From the NCBI GenBank assembly GCA_026419775.2, contig JAOPGA020000223.1, positions 1 through 39,359 on the forward strand: a stretch of DNA of 39,359 nt. Reading direction: 5' to 3'. This DNA is from Acrasis kona (taxonomy: Eukaryota; Heterolobosea; Eutetramitea; Acrasida; Acrasidae). The position numbers and the translations under genes are program-made. Below the pieces are notes generated by a model. It was not told the origin of the DNA and did not search any database. It saw only the letters and a list, made by a program, of their open reading frames with translations. Positions 20,472 to 31,000 of this stretch are shown piece by piece (within the stretch, counting starts at the first letter, position 1; each line of letters opens with the position of its first letter).

Positions 20472-21907
20472 ATGTCATCACTCCTTAGCATTGACGAAAC
20501 ATACAATACTTTGGCGAGAGTCAGCAAGCGTGTTCAAAAGAACGATTCAATTATAGGAAAGAACGCAGAGGCTTTTTTGAATGAACTAATAGAGTATTCA
20601 TGTAAAAAGTTCAGCCTTCCAGATGGTTCATGTGGTAAATTTGTGAAGAGGATTGATGTTACTCAATGGGTAACATTTGATAAAGAAGATGATTTAGAGG
20701 AGTTGGTTGGATTGAGAGATGCATTGTGCTTGGTTGTTAACAACCACTTTCATACAATGAGGCCAGAGTTTATACCTACAGACCGATGTAGAGCCACCAA
20801 GAAGACATTCGATCACTGGCCTGGGCAATGTCACAACTTTTACAGATGAGGTTCCTAGAGGAGAAGGCACTGCAAATTCTGTCAAAGGTGATACAGCAGT
20901 TGATAAGTGCAGCAAACAAAACAACATCGTCATTGACTGAAGTCAGTGCCGATGTAAAAAGAATTAACGACGAGTACCGTAAAAAATACAAGGAAAAGTC
21001 CCAAAAATATGATGGAGTCATCCAAAGGAGCAACACTAATGCCAAGTTCTTGTCTTCTGGGTCAAAGTTTCAAGAACAAGTCTTTGATGACATGACCACA
21101 CAAATAAAGGCCCCAGTTCCTTTAGATTGGAACTCCAAGTTAATTGAGATTGAGGATGACAACTCGGTTTATGAGATCTTTCAAGTAGTTGAAGTAAAGG
21201 GACTTGATGCTGTAAGAGATGCTCTTGAAGATGTGAAACAGAGAAAGATAGAGTATGAATCTGAGATTGTGAGGTTGAAAATGGAGCATGAATCTGAGAT
21301 TGCGAGGTTGAAGAAACAGTATGAATCTGAAGTTACAAAGATTGAGAAACAGATCACGCACTTAGCTACTTACAAAGGTCTACTTGACAAACAAATCAGT
21401 CAGGGGGTGATCTCTGTTAAGGAAAAGGTGAGAAATAATTTAGGCCTTAACAAAAGACAAATCAGCCCAAAGCCTAGTCGAGAACAGCGAAAGGCCTCTG
21501 GTCACAACAAGGATCAAGTCTTCTCACCATCACCAAAGAGGAGCAACAAACCATCTGTTATTTTGGTCGAGGATGATAATACTCAACCAATTGAACCTCC
21601 AAAGCAGACATCACAGCAGCACAACCAACAATGGACTTTATATCACCAATGGACTCCTCATCAACAGCAGCAATCTCCTCATCAACAGCAGCAGCAATGG
21701 ACTCCGCCATTCCAGCAACAATGGACTCCTCACCATTACCAACAACAGACGCCACAGCAACCATGGCAGCCAAGTACACCAAGGTTATCAATGTTACCAT
21801 CATTGAACAATCTTATGAATACCACACCAGATCAAGATTTTGAATGGATGAACACAACATTTTGCAAATCAGACATCAACCGAGATCTTGGTAATGATTA
21901 TAAATAA
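20472..21907 (+). pseudogene. Coiled-coil and Gln/Pro-rich accessory protein 2 of the three-gene element
   Basis: ATG 20472 (MSSLLSIDETYNTLARVSK) opens a 110-residue helical domain. Around 20785 the coding frame changes to one reading VEPPRRHSITGLGN, and near 20935 it changes again to SLTEVSADVKRINDEY, which stays open to 21907. The shifts look like separate single-base changes. Beyond them are about 200 residues of coiled coil with a 10-residue repeat (YESEIVRLK, HESEIARLK, YESEVTKIE), a basic segment and a Gln/Pro-rich region with QQWTPHH-like repeats. No catalytic site is seen. The stop is 10 bp from the stop of the convergent transposase. Confidence 0.55.
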
Positions 21908-21917
21908 TAAATTCATT

Positions 21918-22985
21918 TCATACATATAGCCGTCCATCTGGACCAACAACTCTCTCATCAATATGCCAAACTTTATCTGCGTGCATTACATAATTAAAGT
22001 AATGCTCAGGAAGGACTTCATCAAACGCACGCTCAATTACTGCAATCAGTGGCCAATTTTGATAACGGTCTCGCTTAACTATCTGTTTCAATTGACTAAA
22101 CAATAATTCAATGGGATTATAGTCTGGTGAGTATGGAGATGAATAAAACACATTGATACAATGATCTGCAAACCATTGCTCAACTCTTGCAGTTTTATGT
22201 ATAGCCGCATTATCTAAATAGATAACAGATGACGGTTTTAAGTGGGGCAAAAGTTTTGTCAAAAATATAATGAAATCATCAGCATTTATTCCTCTCTTCT
22301 CCGTATCCTTGATCATAAAAGTCTTCAACCCATCTAATCCCATGGCAGCAAGAAGAGAGTATGATTTTCTTGACACATGTCCATGGTAGATCTCTGCCTT
22401 TCTACCTTTTCTAAAATATGCATACTTTGGATCCATGTCACGGTATGAGAAATGCGACTCATCTATAAATACAAGATCTTGAAGTTCAAAATGTACAATG
22501 TCTGTTCGAAATAAATGACAAAGCATGCGTACTCGGTATTCCTTTCTACGCCGTGCAATACAAGATACTCTTTTCCTCACAAAGTTCATCTTCTGCTTCC
22601 GAAGAAAGCAGACGTATTGTGCAGATATTGTGAAACCAAACGTATCCTTAATATTTTCAGCTATCCATTCATGGCCACGATGGGGCTCTGCATCCGTCAA
22701 ACTCCAAATATAATCTAGAACTAACGGGTTACTCTTTATCGCTTCATCTGCTGGTCAACCAAGTTTTGGTTTACATTTACCATGTAAGTATCCAAATGAT
22801 TTAGTAACTGTTGACCGAGAACATTTAAGTTGTCTGCTATATGCACATATGGATAATCCTGGGTGCTCTAGTATATACTCCATTATTTCACTATACTGCG
22901 AATCTGGTAAACATCCTCCATTTGTGTACTGCCCTCCAAACTCATTTTCTTTGAGCTTAGCCGCCCATGCTGGCATCTCCAACAT
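21918..22985 (-). pseudogene. Tc1-like transposase, DD34E, interrupted by one in-frame TGA
   Basis: ATG 22985 begins a helix-turn-helix domain (SICAYSRQLKCSRSTVTKSF) that reads to a TGA at 22755-22757. The same frame continues through PADEAIKSNP to 21918, about 355 codons in all. The TGA falls at the Arg of a GRP-like linker (KPKLG-stop-PAD), so a CGA to TGA change is the simplest explanation. The catalytic residues are Asp in VFIDESHFSYRD, Asp in SVIYLDNAAIHKT and Glu in SPDYNPIELLFSQLK, with exactly 34 residues between the last two, the Tc1 spacing. It is not closely similar in sequence to the transposase at 16798, although both elements carry accessory genes. Confidence 0.8.
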
Positions 22986-23122
22986 TTCTAAAATTTAATA
23001 TGGATGAGTTTGTCTGACATGTGAAATGAGATGGGAGGAGACCAAACACCGGCTTTCACCGGAATAACAGGAGTCTGCATTTAGACAAAACAAGTGGTCG
23101 TAGTTTTTATTTATCAACAATA
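22986..23122. promoter_or_regulatory. Transposase 5' region and right terminal repeat
   Basis: 135 bp between the transposase start and the right terminus. It must hold the minus-strand promoter, and it ends with the 28-bp inverted repeat (23093-23120) followed by TA. Confidence 0.4.
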
Positions 23123-23680
23123 GGATGGAGAACTTTCTGTTAACCTCTGCAATTATGTGGCTGATGTGTCCAGTATAATAACCAGTGAGCGCCCAGATAC
23201 CTTATGCACTCTGTAGGTAATAAAGAGGTAATAGTAGCATTGCAGAGTGTAATGGAAGGGCGGTTATTACTGGAGCGGAATGTAGTTGGGTTGCAGCAAA
23301 GGTATGTTTTTGATGCATTTATTTCCAAACCGGTGCCTCTGATAGTCTTCTCAAGATATGTGAGAAGTGCCTGGAGATGTTCCAAGTTATCAGAGGCAAG
23401 AGCAACATCATCAGTGTATAACAAGCTGGAAAGAATCAGAGAGGTATTGTTAGTGAAACGATAACCAAGTTTTAGCTTGTTAACCTCATCAGCAAAATCA
23501 TCAATGAAGAAGTTGAAGAGTAGAGGAGAGAGGATATCACCCTGTCTAACACCGCGGTCCACTTTGAAGGGGCCTGTGGTACCAATTCCAGTTATGACAT
23601 CATTAAATGATATACAAATAGCATCAACCACAACCGTCAGACCACGCAGATTAGTTAAAAAAAAAGGTCACAAGGAATGA
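23123..23680 (-). pseudogene. Non-LTR reverse transcriptase, palm with YTDD
   Basis: This piece contains the diagnostic motifs RGVRQGDILSPLLFNFFIDD (motif B) and SLLYTDDVALASDN (motif C, YxDD), then KTYLCCNP and IRYLGAHW (motifs D and E). Shortly after YLGA the frame changes by one base to TGYYTGHISHIIAEVNRKFS, which leads into the TA insertion site and on to 19453. Upstream it begins with NLRGLTVVVDAI at the junction with the Crypton-like segment near 23665. Motif A (the first catalytic Asp) is absent from all pieces. Confidence 0.85.
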
Positions 23681-24851
23681 AACAAATGCCGAAGTTATAG
23701 AGAATCTCGAAGAAAATGATTTCGAAAGGATGGCAAGTGAGCCAATAATTCGCAAAATTTTGAAGGCTACAGTCGCAAAGTATGAAAAGAACTACAAGCT
23801 GTACGTCGCATTTGTTGAGAAAGGGAAACCGCATTTTGACTATAATGCAAAATCCATCCGATGTTTCTTAAAACATCTGTAAGACAGTGGTCACAAATCA
23901 GACTACTTGTTTCAAATGCATTCATCCATAAAACACTACTATACAACAGTTTTGGAGAAGAGCATGAAAAATTTGGAAAACTATAACAGATGCAAAGAAG
24001 GAGAAACAACCAACACAACAGGCCGAAGTATTATCGGACGAGCACATAGTGAAGATTCTTTACAATCATTCACGTGAAGGCATTTGTAACATTGTACAAC
24101 TAGCCTTATTTGTGGAAAATTGTACACGCTGGACCGTACGGATGACCAGTACAATTGGAATTTCGAAGCGATGACATTCAACACTGTTGACAAGGTTATC
24201 TCGATTTTTCTGAGTCAATCAAAAACTGGACAGGCGAAGCAAACAATCACGTCCAACATCAAGCACCCCCTACTGTGCCCATATACCATAATTATGGCAT
24301 ATGTTGACCTCATTCCGGTAGACAAAAGAAAAGGCCCATTTTGGAGGAAGCCAATATTGAAGAACAACGGACTGAGCGATTATATCCACAAGAACATGCG
24401 AATTGGAAAGAACAAAATGGCCAAGAATTTAAAAAATGTCTTGCTAAATTTTGTTCATATATTGCCAAGTGATGTACAAGATGAAGTGAAGACACGTAAT
24501 AGGGCATCCAATCGATCAGATACATCAACTCAAATCGGATTAGATAGGTACACTGGTCACAGTGAGCGACGATCTGTGACCACAATATGTGCCGCCTACA
24601 ATGTTATTAGTAACACAGAGTTGGCGAAGTTGGGCAGATGGGCAAATCCATCATCAATGGAGAGGTACAAGGACAATAATGAATTAGTACAGAGAAATAC
24701 CTGTAATAAAATTCATAATCATTTCAGCAATGTTGCTGACAGAGTTATACCGAAGGAGAATGAAGGGTCTGTTTCCAAAGAATTGAATACAATGGAGCCG
24801 GATCCTGACATTATAGTTAGAGAATCACCTAAACAAGCCCCCCTTGTTTAA
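23660..24851 (+). pseudogene. Crypton-like tyrosine recombinase 1, decayed
   Basis: The N-terminal part reads YEKNYKLYVAFVEKGKP and SIRCFLKHL, then meets an in-frame TAA (23880-23882) and continues DSGHKSDYLFQMHSSIKHYY, a SAM-like core-binding domain. One-base shifts follow near 23985 and 24115. The last frame, 24120-24851, carries the catalytic domain: CPYTIIMAYVDL, then GHSERRS (His-x-x-Arg), LGRW (His/Trp position) and SSMERYKD (Tyr nucleophile). The spacing fits tyrosine recombinases of the Crypton type. The first catalytic Arg is not evident. An acidic tail follows. The segment lies inside the retrotransposon on the opposite strand; its exact ends were not found. Confidence 0.65.
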
Positions 24852-24959
24852 CTTCAGTAACTGCAACAACTGTAATATAACAATAAAGCTATAAAATTTG
24901 TCTAAAAAAATATGCGGCCACTTTCCAAACACCTGCGAACAGCCTTCCGCTAATAAACG
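24852..24959. other. Junction sequence between recombinase and retrotransposon
   Basis: Short AT-rich stretch with CCACTTTCCA repeated at about 24910 and 24960. One copy is on the retrotransposon side, so it may mark the insertion border. No gene. Confidence 0.3.
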
Positions 24960-25636
24960 CCACTTTCCAGGGCGTGAGTTGAGTTCCATAGGCAGTGAAA
25001 ATTAGCTTGGATTGTAAAATACTTTCCACACAAATAAAAAAAGCGATTATTAAGAATTTTTGTAAAAATCTTATAAATTGTGTTAAGTAGTGTAATCTGC
25101 CTGTAGTTGTCAACAACATATCCTGACCCTTTCTTGTAGATGAGCCAGATTCTACCTTTTTTCCAGTCATCAGGAACACTTTTAGTTGTTAAGCATTCAT
25201 TGAATAAGGATATCAAAATTTCAACAACTTCTGGAGGAGCATGAGACCACAGTTCATAAGGAACTGTATCAGTACCAGCGGCTTTAAAGCTGGGAAGTGT
25301 AGAGAGGGTTAAATTGATCTCATCACGGGAAATAGGTTTGGTTAATAATGATGTGAGGTTATTGGGGAGAAACTTGGTGGGGTCGATGGAGGAATAGTGC
25401 GGCAGGTTATCAGAGGGTATTGGGAGGTAGAAGTTCTCTAACTCTTGATGTACTTTGGGCAGTACAGTGCGGTGGTCATAAGAGATAGAACCATTGTTGT
25501 CAAGGACTGTGTTGAACCATTTCTTCTTGTTGGCATGGTAATTGTGATTTCTGCCTCTGATATGGTCGGCCAATTTGCTTTTGCGTTCACCGTGGATGGT
25601 ATCTAAAAGATGGTTAAATAAACCAACTCCCTCCAT
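24960..25636 (-). pseudogene. Non-LTR reverse transcriptase, N-terminal fingers
   Basis: The frame from 25636 reads through a region typical of reverse-transcriptase fingers: ISRDEINLTLSTLPSFKAAG (the K-A-G-x-D segment), VPDDWKKGRIWLIYKKG and VDNYRQITLLNTIYKIFTKI (motif 1). It ends around FTIQANFHCLWNSTHAL, where a normal protein continues to motif A. It then leaves the conserved pattern at the Crypton border. There is no start codon context or endonuclease domain upstream; the similarity stops at about 25636, next to a plus-strand gene. Confidence 0.75.
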
Positions 25637-26552
25637 TGATTCAGATAGTAGTGATGAAGATGAACCAGCACCAGAGACACTTATAATAAATGAGCCAAGA
25701 GCATGCCGTGGTTGTATAAGGTCTGTCCAAGCACAGATAATACCACAATCTCCACTTGTACAGCCTATACCCGGGGTAATTGATTTTGGTGTTGAAGAAG
25801 ATCAACCACAAGCAGAAAGACAAAACAACTGGATAGACGAAGATAGTGACAATGGTGGTAATGGTGGTGATGGTGGTATTGATCCAGTAGGTGGGGCTAT
25901 ATATAATGTTGATTATGATACTAAACAATATATCACAAAACAAGTTGAACACACACGTGCACTTCACAATAAAAGACAATTGATTTTTGCGTCTGATAAC
26001 AATTATATCAAAAGAACAATTGCAGTTGTATTAGGAGAAAAAATATCTTATATTCAACCTACAGTTTCACGCATACTTGCAGGGGCACACAATACTGAAG
26101 GATTACCTAGTTACAAGTCAGCATCTAAACCTCTTAAAACTCACAAACAATTTGTTGATGAAAAGTTGTGGGAGATCAACAACTTTGAAGATAAAATGCT
26201 CCACACTATTTTATTGGCAAAAGCAGAATGGTATTTAAAAGACAACATTTCTCAAGATTTAAAGCAACGTCCATTCTTCAAACCTGCTCCTAATTCCAAG
26301 TCAGACATTAAACAGACATGTGCCAGAGATCAGTTTACTACACACAACAACATTAGTGTTATGAAATCATTGTTTCAAACAACTAAAAGTTATTCTAACA
26401 ATCAAAAAATAGTTGGTAGGAATTTGTAAGTAAAAAGTTAGATTGTATTATTGAAGGTAATTGGGAAACATTTGTCCAACAAAGAATTGCATGTGTATTT
26501 CATAGTGGTTATGCAACTCCAGGTGATTGGCATTTTTGTTTAAATCTTTTAA

Positions 26553-27335
26553 GGGGGCAGTGCAGTGAAAAAGTAATTATGAATCTGTATGCTGGACACT
26601 ATAAGCAGTAAAATTACCTCTTGCAGGGATGGGTGTTCTTACACCGTCTTCGAGTTATGAAGGGTGAGCTTTTACAATGAATTTACAAAATATTTTCGAA
26701 AGTCATTTATTTGAACAGTTTTCTTTGGTTTTATGACATTGCAGTGAACACTTTTGGTTGTTTGCACGGCAGCTACACCTGTTGTTCTTACAATCACCCT
26801 TATTGGCACAGTTACAAAACCCATGAAAAACTCGCTTCTGCTTTTTTGCAGGCTCTGGATTATTGTCATCCAGCATCCTTCTTTTTTTGTCTTCGGCAGA
26901 TTTAGAATAATAATCATCCTTTGATGCAGATGCATGTAGTGCTCAAATCTTGAGTCGCTGTTGAACAGTGTTCTTCCTACCAATCAAAGATCTACGGTAC
27001 ACACTTATCCTCTCCCTTTCTTTTTGAGATGCTTGTAATCTTAATCTTGTACCTGTACTTAGTTTTATACCCAATGGGTCGAGTATACGTGTCATGCCAT
27101 CAAGATTTCCAACATTGTATCGTAGTGCCTCCCCCATAATTTGGCCACTGTATGTTTTTTTAAAATCAATGGTTTTTTCAGCTCCACATTTGTATAAACC
27201 ACCCATGTAACGGGAAAGTTGTATATGATTGCAATAAATTGCAACGCGCTGAAACGCTGCATTTTGTCTAATACAGTCTTGTTAGTAGAAGGGTAAAGAT
27301 TCTTTACACGCAAAATTTTTTATTGCACTGCCCCC
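26553..27335. mobile_element. 783-bp TTAA element, Kolobok-like
   Basis: Termini are GGGGGCAGTGCAGTGAAAAA (26553) and the reverse complement of GGGGGCAGTGCAATAAAAAA (ending 27335), flanked on both sides by TTAA (26549-26552, 27336-27339). Its removal restores the host reading frame, which proves the insertion. It carries only remnants of a transposase. TTAA duplications occur in piggyBac and Kolobok. The G-rich end and the Cys-rich domain fit Kolobok better, but this is not certain. Confidence 0.8.
26703..27313 (-). pseudogene. Transposase C-terminal remnant with CXC Cys-rich domain
   Basis: The pieces read YNVGNLDGMTRILDPLGIKL, TGTRLRLQASQKERERISVY and RRSLIGRKNTVQQRLK in one frame (27206-26943). 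In a shifted frame they end with CNCANKGDCKNNRCSCRANN and KCSLQCHKTKENCSNK (26816-26703). The second is a clear CXC cluster (tesmin/CRC type, nine Cys). The segment upstream to 27313 is coding-like but out of frame. An internal deletion has removed the catalytic core, so the copy is dead. The CXC cluster probably bound DNA or zinc. Confidence 0.55.
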
Positions 27336-28268
27336 TTAAAAGGTATTGCTTTGAAATACTACAATCTTGGTTTGCGATCTATTAGTTCTGGACTAAATAT
27401 TACACAATGTTGGAGAGAAGTGAAAGACAAAGCATACCCAATAGGATATCAAGTTGTAACATATGTAGAGAGTGCATTATGGATACAATTTGTAAGGTCG
27501 TACAAAAAGTCTGACAGTGGCAATGATGCACAGCAGTTCCTTGATTGGGGTGAACAATTACAAGATCCTTCTCAACATCTTCGGTTTCGATTCATTACAA
27601 AAGATGCATTTTTGTTATTAGAGTATTCTGATGCGATCAGAAGCAATGACTGGGATAAACGTATTGCAATTATGAAGAAATCATTGTCATTTATGGATGC
27701 TAATCATAAGACAAATTATAGGCAGCTCATAATATCTCATCTATATGATTTGTACTGTCGTTTCCCAGAATACTTTTACTTGTTCTTGTCTAAAAATTGG
27801 GTGCTTCCTTGTATGCAGAGTACTGGAAGGTTCATCGCTATTGATAAAATGGTTGAGTTTGTTAATGGTTGGCTACAATTTTGAATTAAAGAAGACAAAT
27901 GTGAGAAGCGAGTCAAATTTCTATCTGGATTCTACAACTTAATACATCATGTTGAAGACCAATGGAAGTAAACATTTGTTTCTGGAAGTTCATTCTACCA
28001 CACAAACAATGAAATTAATTCAGAGAGTGTAAAAAGTGTATTAAAGCATGCACAGGGATTATTGAACATAAGAGAAGGTAGACCAGAGATAACAGATGAT
28101 GAAATGAGAGAATTTGTGACTACAATAGAAGAACTTTTAGCATCTTTGGAAAAAAAAGTAGATCGGGTAGTTGTGAACAAGATGATTACAAAGGCCCAGA
28201 AGATCTATTTGCCAAACTATCGTCCTCCACATTCTGAGGACAATGAAGAAGAAGAGGTTCATGAATGA

Positions 28269-28763
28269 TCAGTTGGTTCAAACAATCATTCAAAAAGTTA
28301 TCCCGTGTATTACAAAATAAAAAATTAAATTAGTATGACATGCCCAAATTTGACCGATGACAAAATTATTTGCCCTCAACTAACTATAGCTTTCCCTCAG
28401 TCAGATTAAAACCAAAAAAAATTTTGGGCACCAATAATACCCAGATGGCAGTCTAAGAGATATAATATAGATGAGCGTGATAGATAGACGAGTGTTTACT
28501 TACATTGAGTATTGTGTCGTTGATTGTAATGATAGCGGGAGAATACAAAAAAGGAACAGACGTGTCCTGGTTTCTAAAATTTCTATTCACATGTACAATT
28601 TATAGAGTAAAAGTACGTATGCCTTTGACTTTTCTCCAAACGTTCCTGCCAACTTTAAAGGATTAATAAATTGGTATTTAACGATTTATTGGATTAAATT
28701 GCACCCCTTACAACATTCAATTTTACTCACACACCAACCATGAAATAAAAAAATAGATGTTAT
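28269..28763. other. AT-rich spacer, nothing recognised
   Basis: About 500 bp with no supported ORF, RNA or repeat ends on either strand. Confidence 0.5.
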
Positions 28764-29815
28764 TTATTTAAATCGATTGAGCAGGTTTTGCAACTGTAAC
28801 AGGTCTTGGAAATTCTGTATGTGTTGTGGTTGTGTTTGATTCTGTTGCTGATTCTGCTGTAACAATTGAACTACATACAGAGAGGGTTGCGGTTGATAGA
28901 CAGTGTTAGGCTGGTTCAACAAGGTATGTAAGCCTATTTGGCTCAAAATGTTTGTTGATGAATTTAACAAATTAAAACTATTGTTGACCGGTAGTTGAGT
29001 ATTCATCTGGGGGATTAAATTAAGCACTGAAGGAGGAGTGACCGCTTGCGGAGGTTGTATGATATTTTTCAAAATTTCTGTTATTTTTTGAATTATATTC
29101 TCCTCGCTTATCTGTGGTCTTGACTCTAAAAATTCAATTCGGTCCATTAATTTTTTATAGTCGGGGAACTCTAGACCACTATCAGCTGCTTTTTTCAATG
29201 GAGGATCTATTACATCGTCCTCAACTTCATTGTCCACCTTCTTGCTTCTCGTTGACCTACGGGGAGCCAAAGTTGTTTTTAATAAAGGAGCTTCAAATTC
29301 GTCCTCTGACTCCACTTCTGTTACTGTTATTTTTTTTGGTCTACCCCTTTTTCCAGTTGTCTTCTTTGGTGTTGTCTTCTTCGGTGTCTTCTTCGGTGGT
29401 GCTTTTTTTGGAGTGGGTGGTTTGTCACTATCCGAGTCTTGAAGGTCATCAATATCAAAGTGCTCAATTAAATATTCCAAAGACAAAAACACATGCAGGT
29501 CCATTTCTTTACCTTCCTCAGCATGTTCTCTTACAATTTCTTTCTGCATTCCGAAGGGCAAGGTAATAAAAATATTATCAAAAGAATAGTGTAATTCTTT
29601 TACATCACACTTTTGATCATTTAAAAGTTCCATAGCTTTTGAAATATTTAATAAATGTAATATTGGAGCACTCTCAGGATCTGTGCTAACAATTCCCATG
29701 ATTATAAATTCACCTTCACTTCTTTGAGATGTTACCACATTATCTATTTTATACCAAGTGCCCACAATGTTATCTTTAGCACTCTGATAAATAATAGCAT
29801 CACAATATTCTACAA
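28764..29815 (-). CDS. AT-hook, Gln-rich accessory-type protein
   Basis: The frame is coding-like from about 29815 (YCDAIIYQSAKDNIVGTWYK) to the stop at 28764. Upstream of that the same frame is only a shadow of the plus-strand gene. The first good Met is at 29699 (MGIVSTDPESAP). The N-terminal 110 residues form a compact domain. Next come repeated PPKKTPKKTTPKK and an AT-hook (KRGRPKK) flanked by acidic residues, then a short coiled coil (YKKLMDRIEFLES) and a Gln/Asn-rich C-terminus (LLQQNQQQNQTQPQ). AT-hooks bind the minor groove of AT-rich DNA. It lies head-to-head with the transposon-type gene at 29791, and both frames start at the same spot with no spacer. No TIRs were found. Confidence 0.55.
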
Positions 29816-30729
29816 AGAAACAAAAAGGGGTGGCTAAGAAATATACCCCAGTGGTCCGTAAGCTCAAATCGTGTGATGAGCGAACACCAAAAAAAACAAA
29901 GAAGCTATTAGACAAAGATGAAGCCACGAAAGTTGTTATAGGAGGCTGCTGCAATAATAGATGTATGGATTCAGTCACCATAAAACAAATCTTGAGTTGT
30001 CGCAGTATAATGGCTGGAAAAAATGAGCAACAGAGGATGGAATATTTTGTTGCTTTTATCTCTGGTGCATCAGCATTCTGTAAATCATATATAACCACAC
30101 CATATAAACTTCGCCGTGCAAAAATTATTGCTATAAGCAAAGCCAAAGTTGATGATCACGGCAACAAAGGCTCAACAAGAAATACACTAAAGTACTCAGA
30201 AGCACATGGTTGGTTTTCAACTTACGTTGATTTAATGGGCGACCCAATGCCAAATAGCAACAAAGTTCATCTTCCAGTTTACTGTACTTGGAAAGAAATC
30301 TATGAGTCATACACTATTGCTATGCAGGAATATGGTGTCAAAGAAATATACAGCTTAAGTGAATTTATTCGTACTATTAAAGATGAATTTAACCATGTCA
30401 AGCGACCAAGTAAATCTCGTCTTGGTAAGTGTGATATCTGTGTTAAATTAAAAGAAGAGAGAAGCAAGCCAAATAACACAGAAGAAAAAAAGCAAACAAT
30501 AAAAGAACAGTTTAAAGCGCACACTAAAGATCACACAGAGGAGCGACTGTATTATGCTGGTCGTAAATCAAAAAGTAGAAGAGATCCAAAAAAATACATG
30601 TCTATAATTATAGATGGCTCTCAACCAAGAAACGCTCCTCATTTCACCCCAGCACTAAAAAGCCAGTGTGGTAAAAACCAACTAAAATATACAATTCATG
30701 GTATTATTAATCATGGAGACAACTTATGA
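29791..30729 (+). pseudogene. Transposon-type protein with IIDG motif, 3' decayed
   Basis: The frame is open from 29791 but has no in-frame ATG before 29962. It reads CCNNRCMDSV, then an alpha-rich region, DLMGDPMPNSNKVHLP, a C-x2-C pair (GKCDIC) and KYMSIIIDGSQPRNAP. That last motif resembles the first catalytic Asp segment of a transposon family I have seen in many protists and invertebrates but cannot name. The frame stops with TGA at 30727-30729 (GDNL-stop-ELTVSLPMW). The next codons remain coding-like in the same frame for about 16 residues, then become garbled to about 30890. The 5' end is missing or spliced. Confidence 0.45.
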
Positions 30730-30890
30730 GAGCTCACAGTATCGCTTCCAATGTGGTCTCATAATGAATCATCTTCAAGGAAAGCATGACAAGAGAATCT
30801 GGAAGTTGGGAACCACAATATCTCTTGCCCAAAACGGTCCAACAGTTTGTCTTCTTCTCTGCAGAGCTTTTTCACCTTATTTGGGAATCA

Positions 30891-31000
30891 ATTTAGTTTT
30901 CAAACCTTCAATTTTGTGGTGCGGTCTTTTTCGTGACGTTCCGCGGAACACAAAAAAAAAGTTTGGAGGCCCTCCGCGGAGAAAGAAAACATAATCTTTA
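30891..31000. other. Spacer with a short CCGCGG repeat
   Basis: It holds two CCGCGG sites (about 30940 and 30976) around an A-run. No gene. Confidence 0.3.

Larger units (their letters stand above)
19456..23120. mobile_element. Three-gene Tc1/mariner-like element inserted in the retrotransposon
   Basis: The left terminus is TTGTCGATAAATAAAAACCA (19456); the right end is the reverse complement of TTGTTGATAAATAAAAACTA (ending 23120). They match over about 28 bp with four transitions. TA flanks both ends (19454-19455, 23121-23122). Inside are a minus-strand acidic-protein gene (19831-20287), a plus-strand coiled-coil gene (20472-21907) and a minus-strand DD34E transposase (21918-22985). The first two diverge from a 184-bp gap, and the last two converge with 10 bp between stops. 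All three show some frame damage. Confidence 0.85.
18668..25636 (-). mobile_element. Non-LTR retrotransposon copy, 5'-truncated, opened by two insertions
   Basis: Reverse-transcriptase sequence appears in three minus-strand pieces in the correct 5' to 3' order: 25636-24960, about 23680-23123 and 19453-18668. A Crypton-like segment separates the first two and a TA element (19456-23120) separates the last two. Taking out the TA element and one TA rejoins the frame exactly (...RKFSIL|HRHQLPINQ). The 5' end stops abruptly at about 25636 against an unrelated gene, as expected for incomplete reverse transcription. No endonuclease domain is present. Confidence 0.75.
25640..28268 (+). pseudogene. Unrecognised large gene, interrupted by a TTAA element
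   Basis: The coding-like frame starts as DSDSSDEDEPAPE (an acidic N-terminus with a CRGC motif) near 25640 and runs to 26429, where a one-base change (TTTG/TTG) breaks it. It resumes as SKKLDCIIEGNWETFVQQ up to 26548. Removing the 783-bp insertion and one TTAA gives LNLLKGIALKYYNL in frame, and it continues to 27884. After another shift it ends as an acidic helix (REGRPEITDDEMREF) at 28268. The total is about 610 codons. The layout (N-terminal helical region, then FMDANHKTNYRQLI and GRFIAIDKMVEFVN) recalls transposon-associated proteins of the DUF6589 kind; this is a guess from memory. The 5' end is cut by the retrotransposon border. Confidence 0.5.

Noticed and set aside
23640-25636. A single gene combining tyrosine recombinase and reverse transcriptase (DIRS-like element)
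   Set aside because: The two proteins lie on opposite strands. The reverse transcriptase has non-LTR motif style and continues on both sides of the recombinase, so nesting explains it better.
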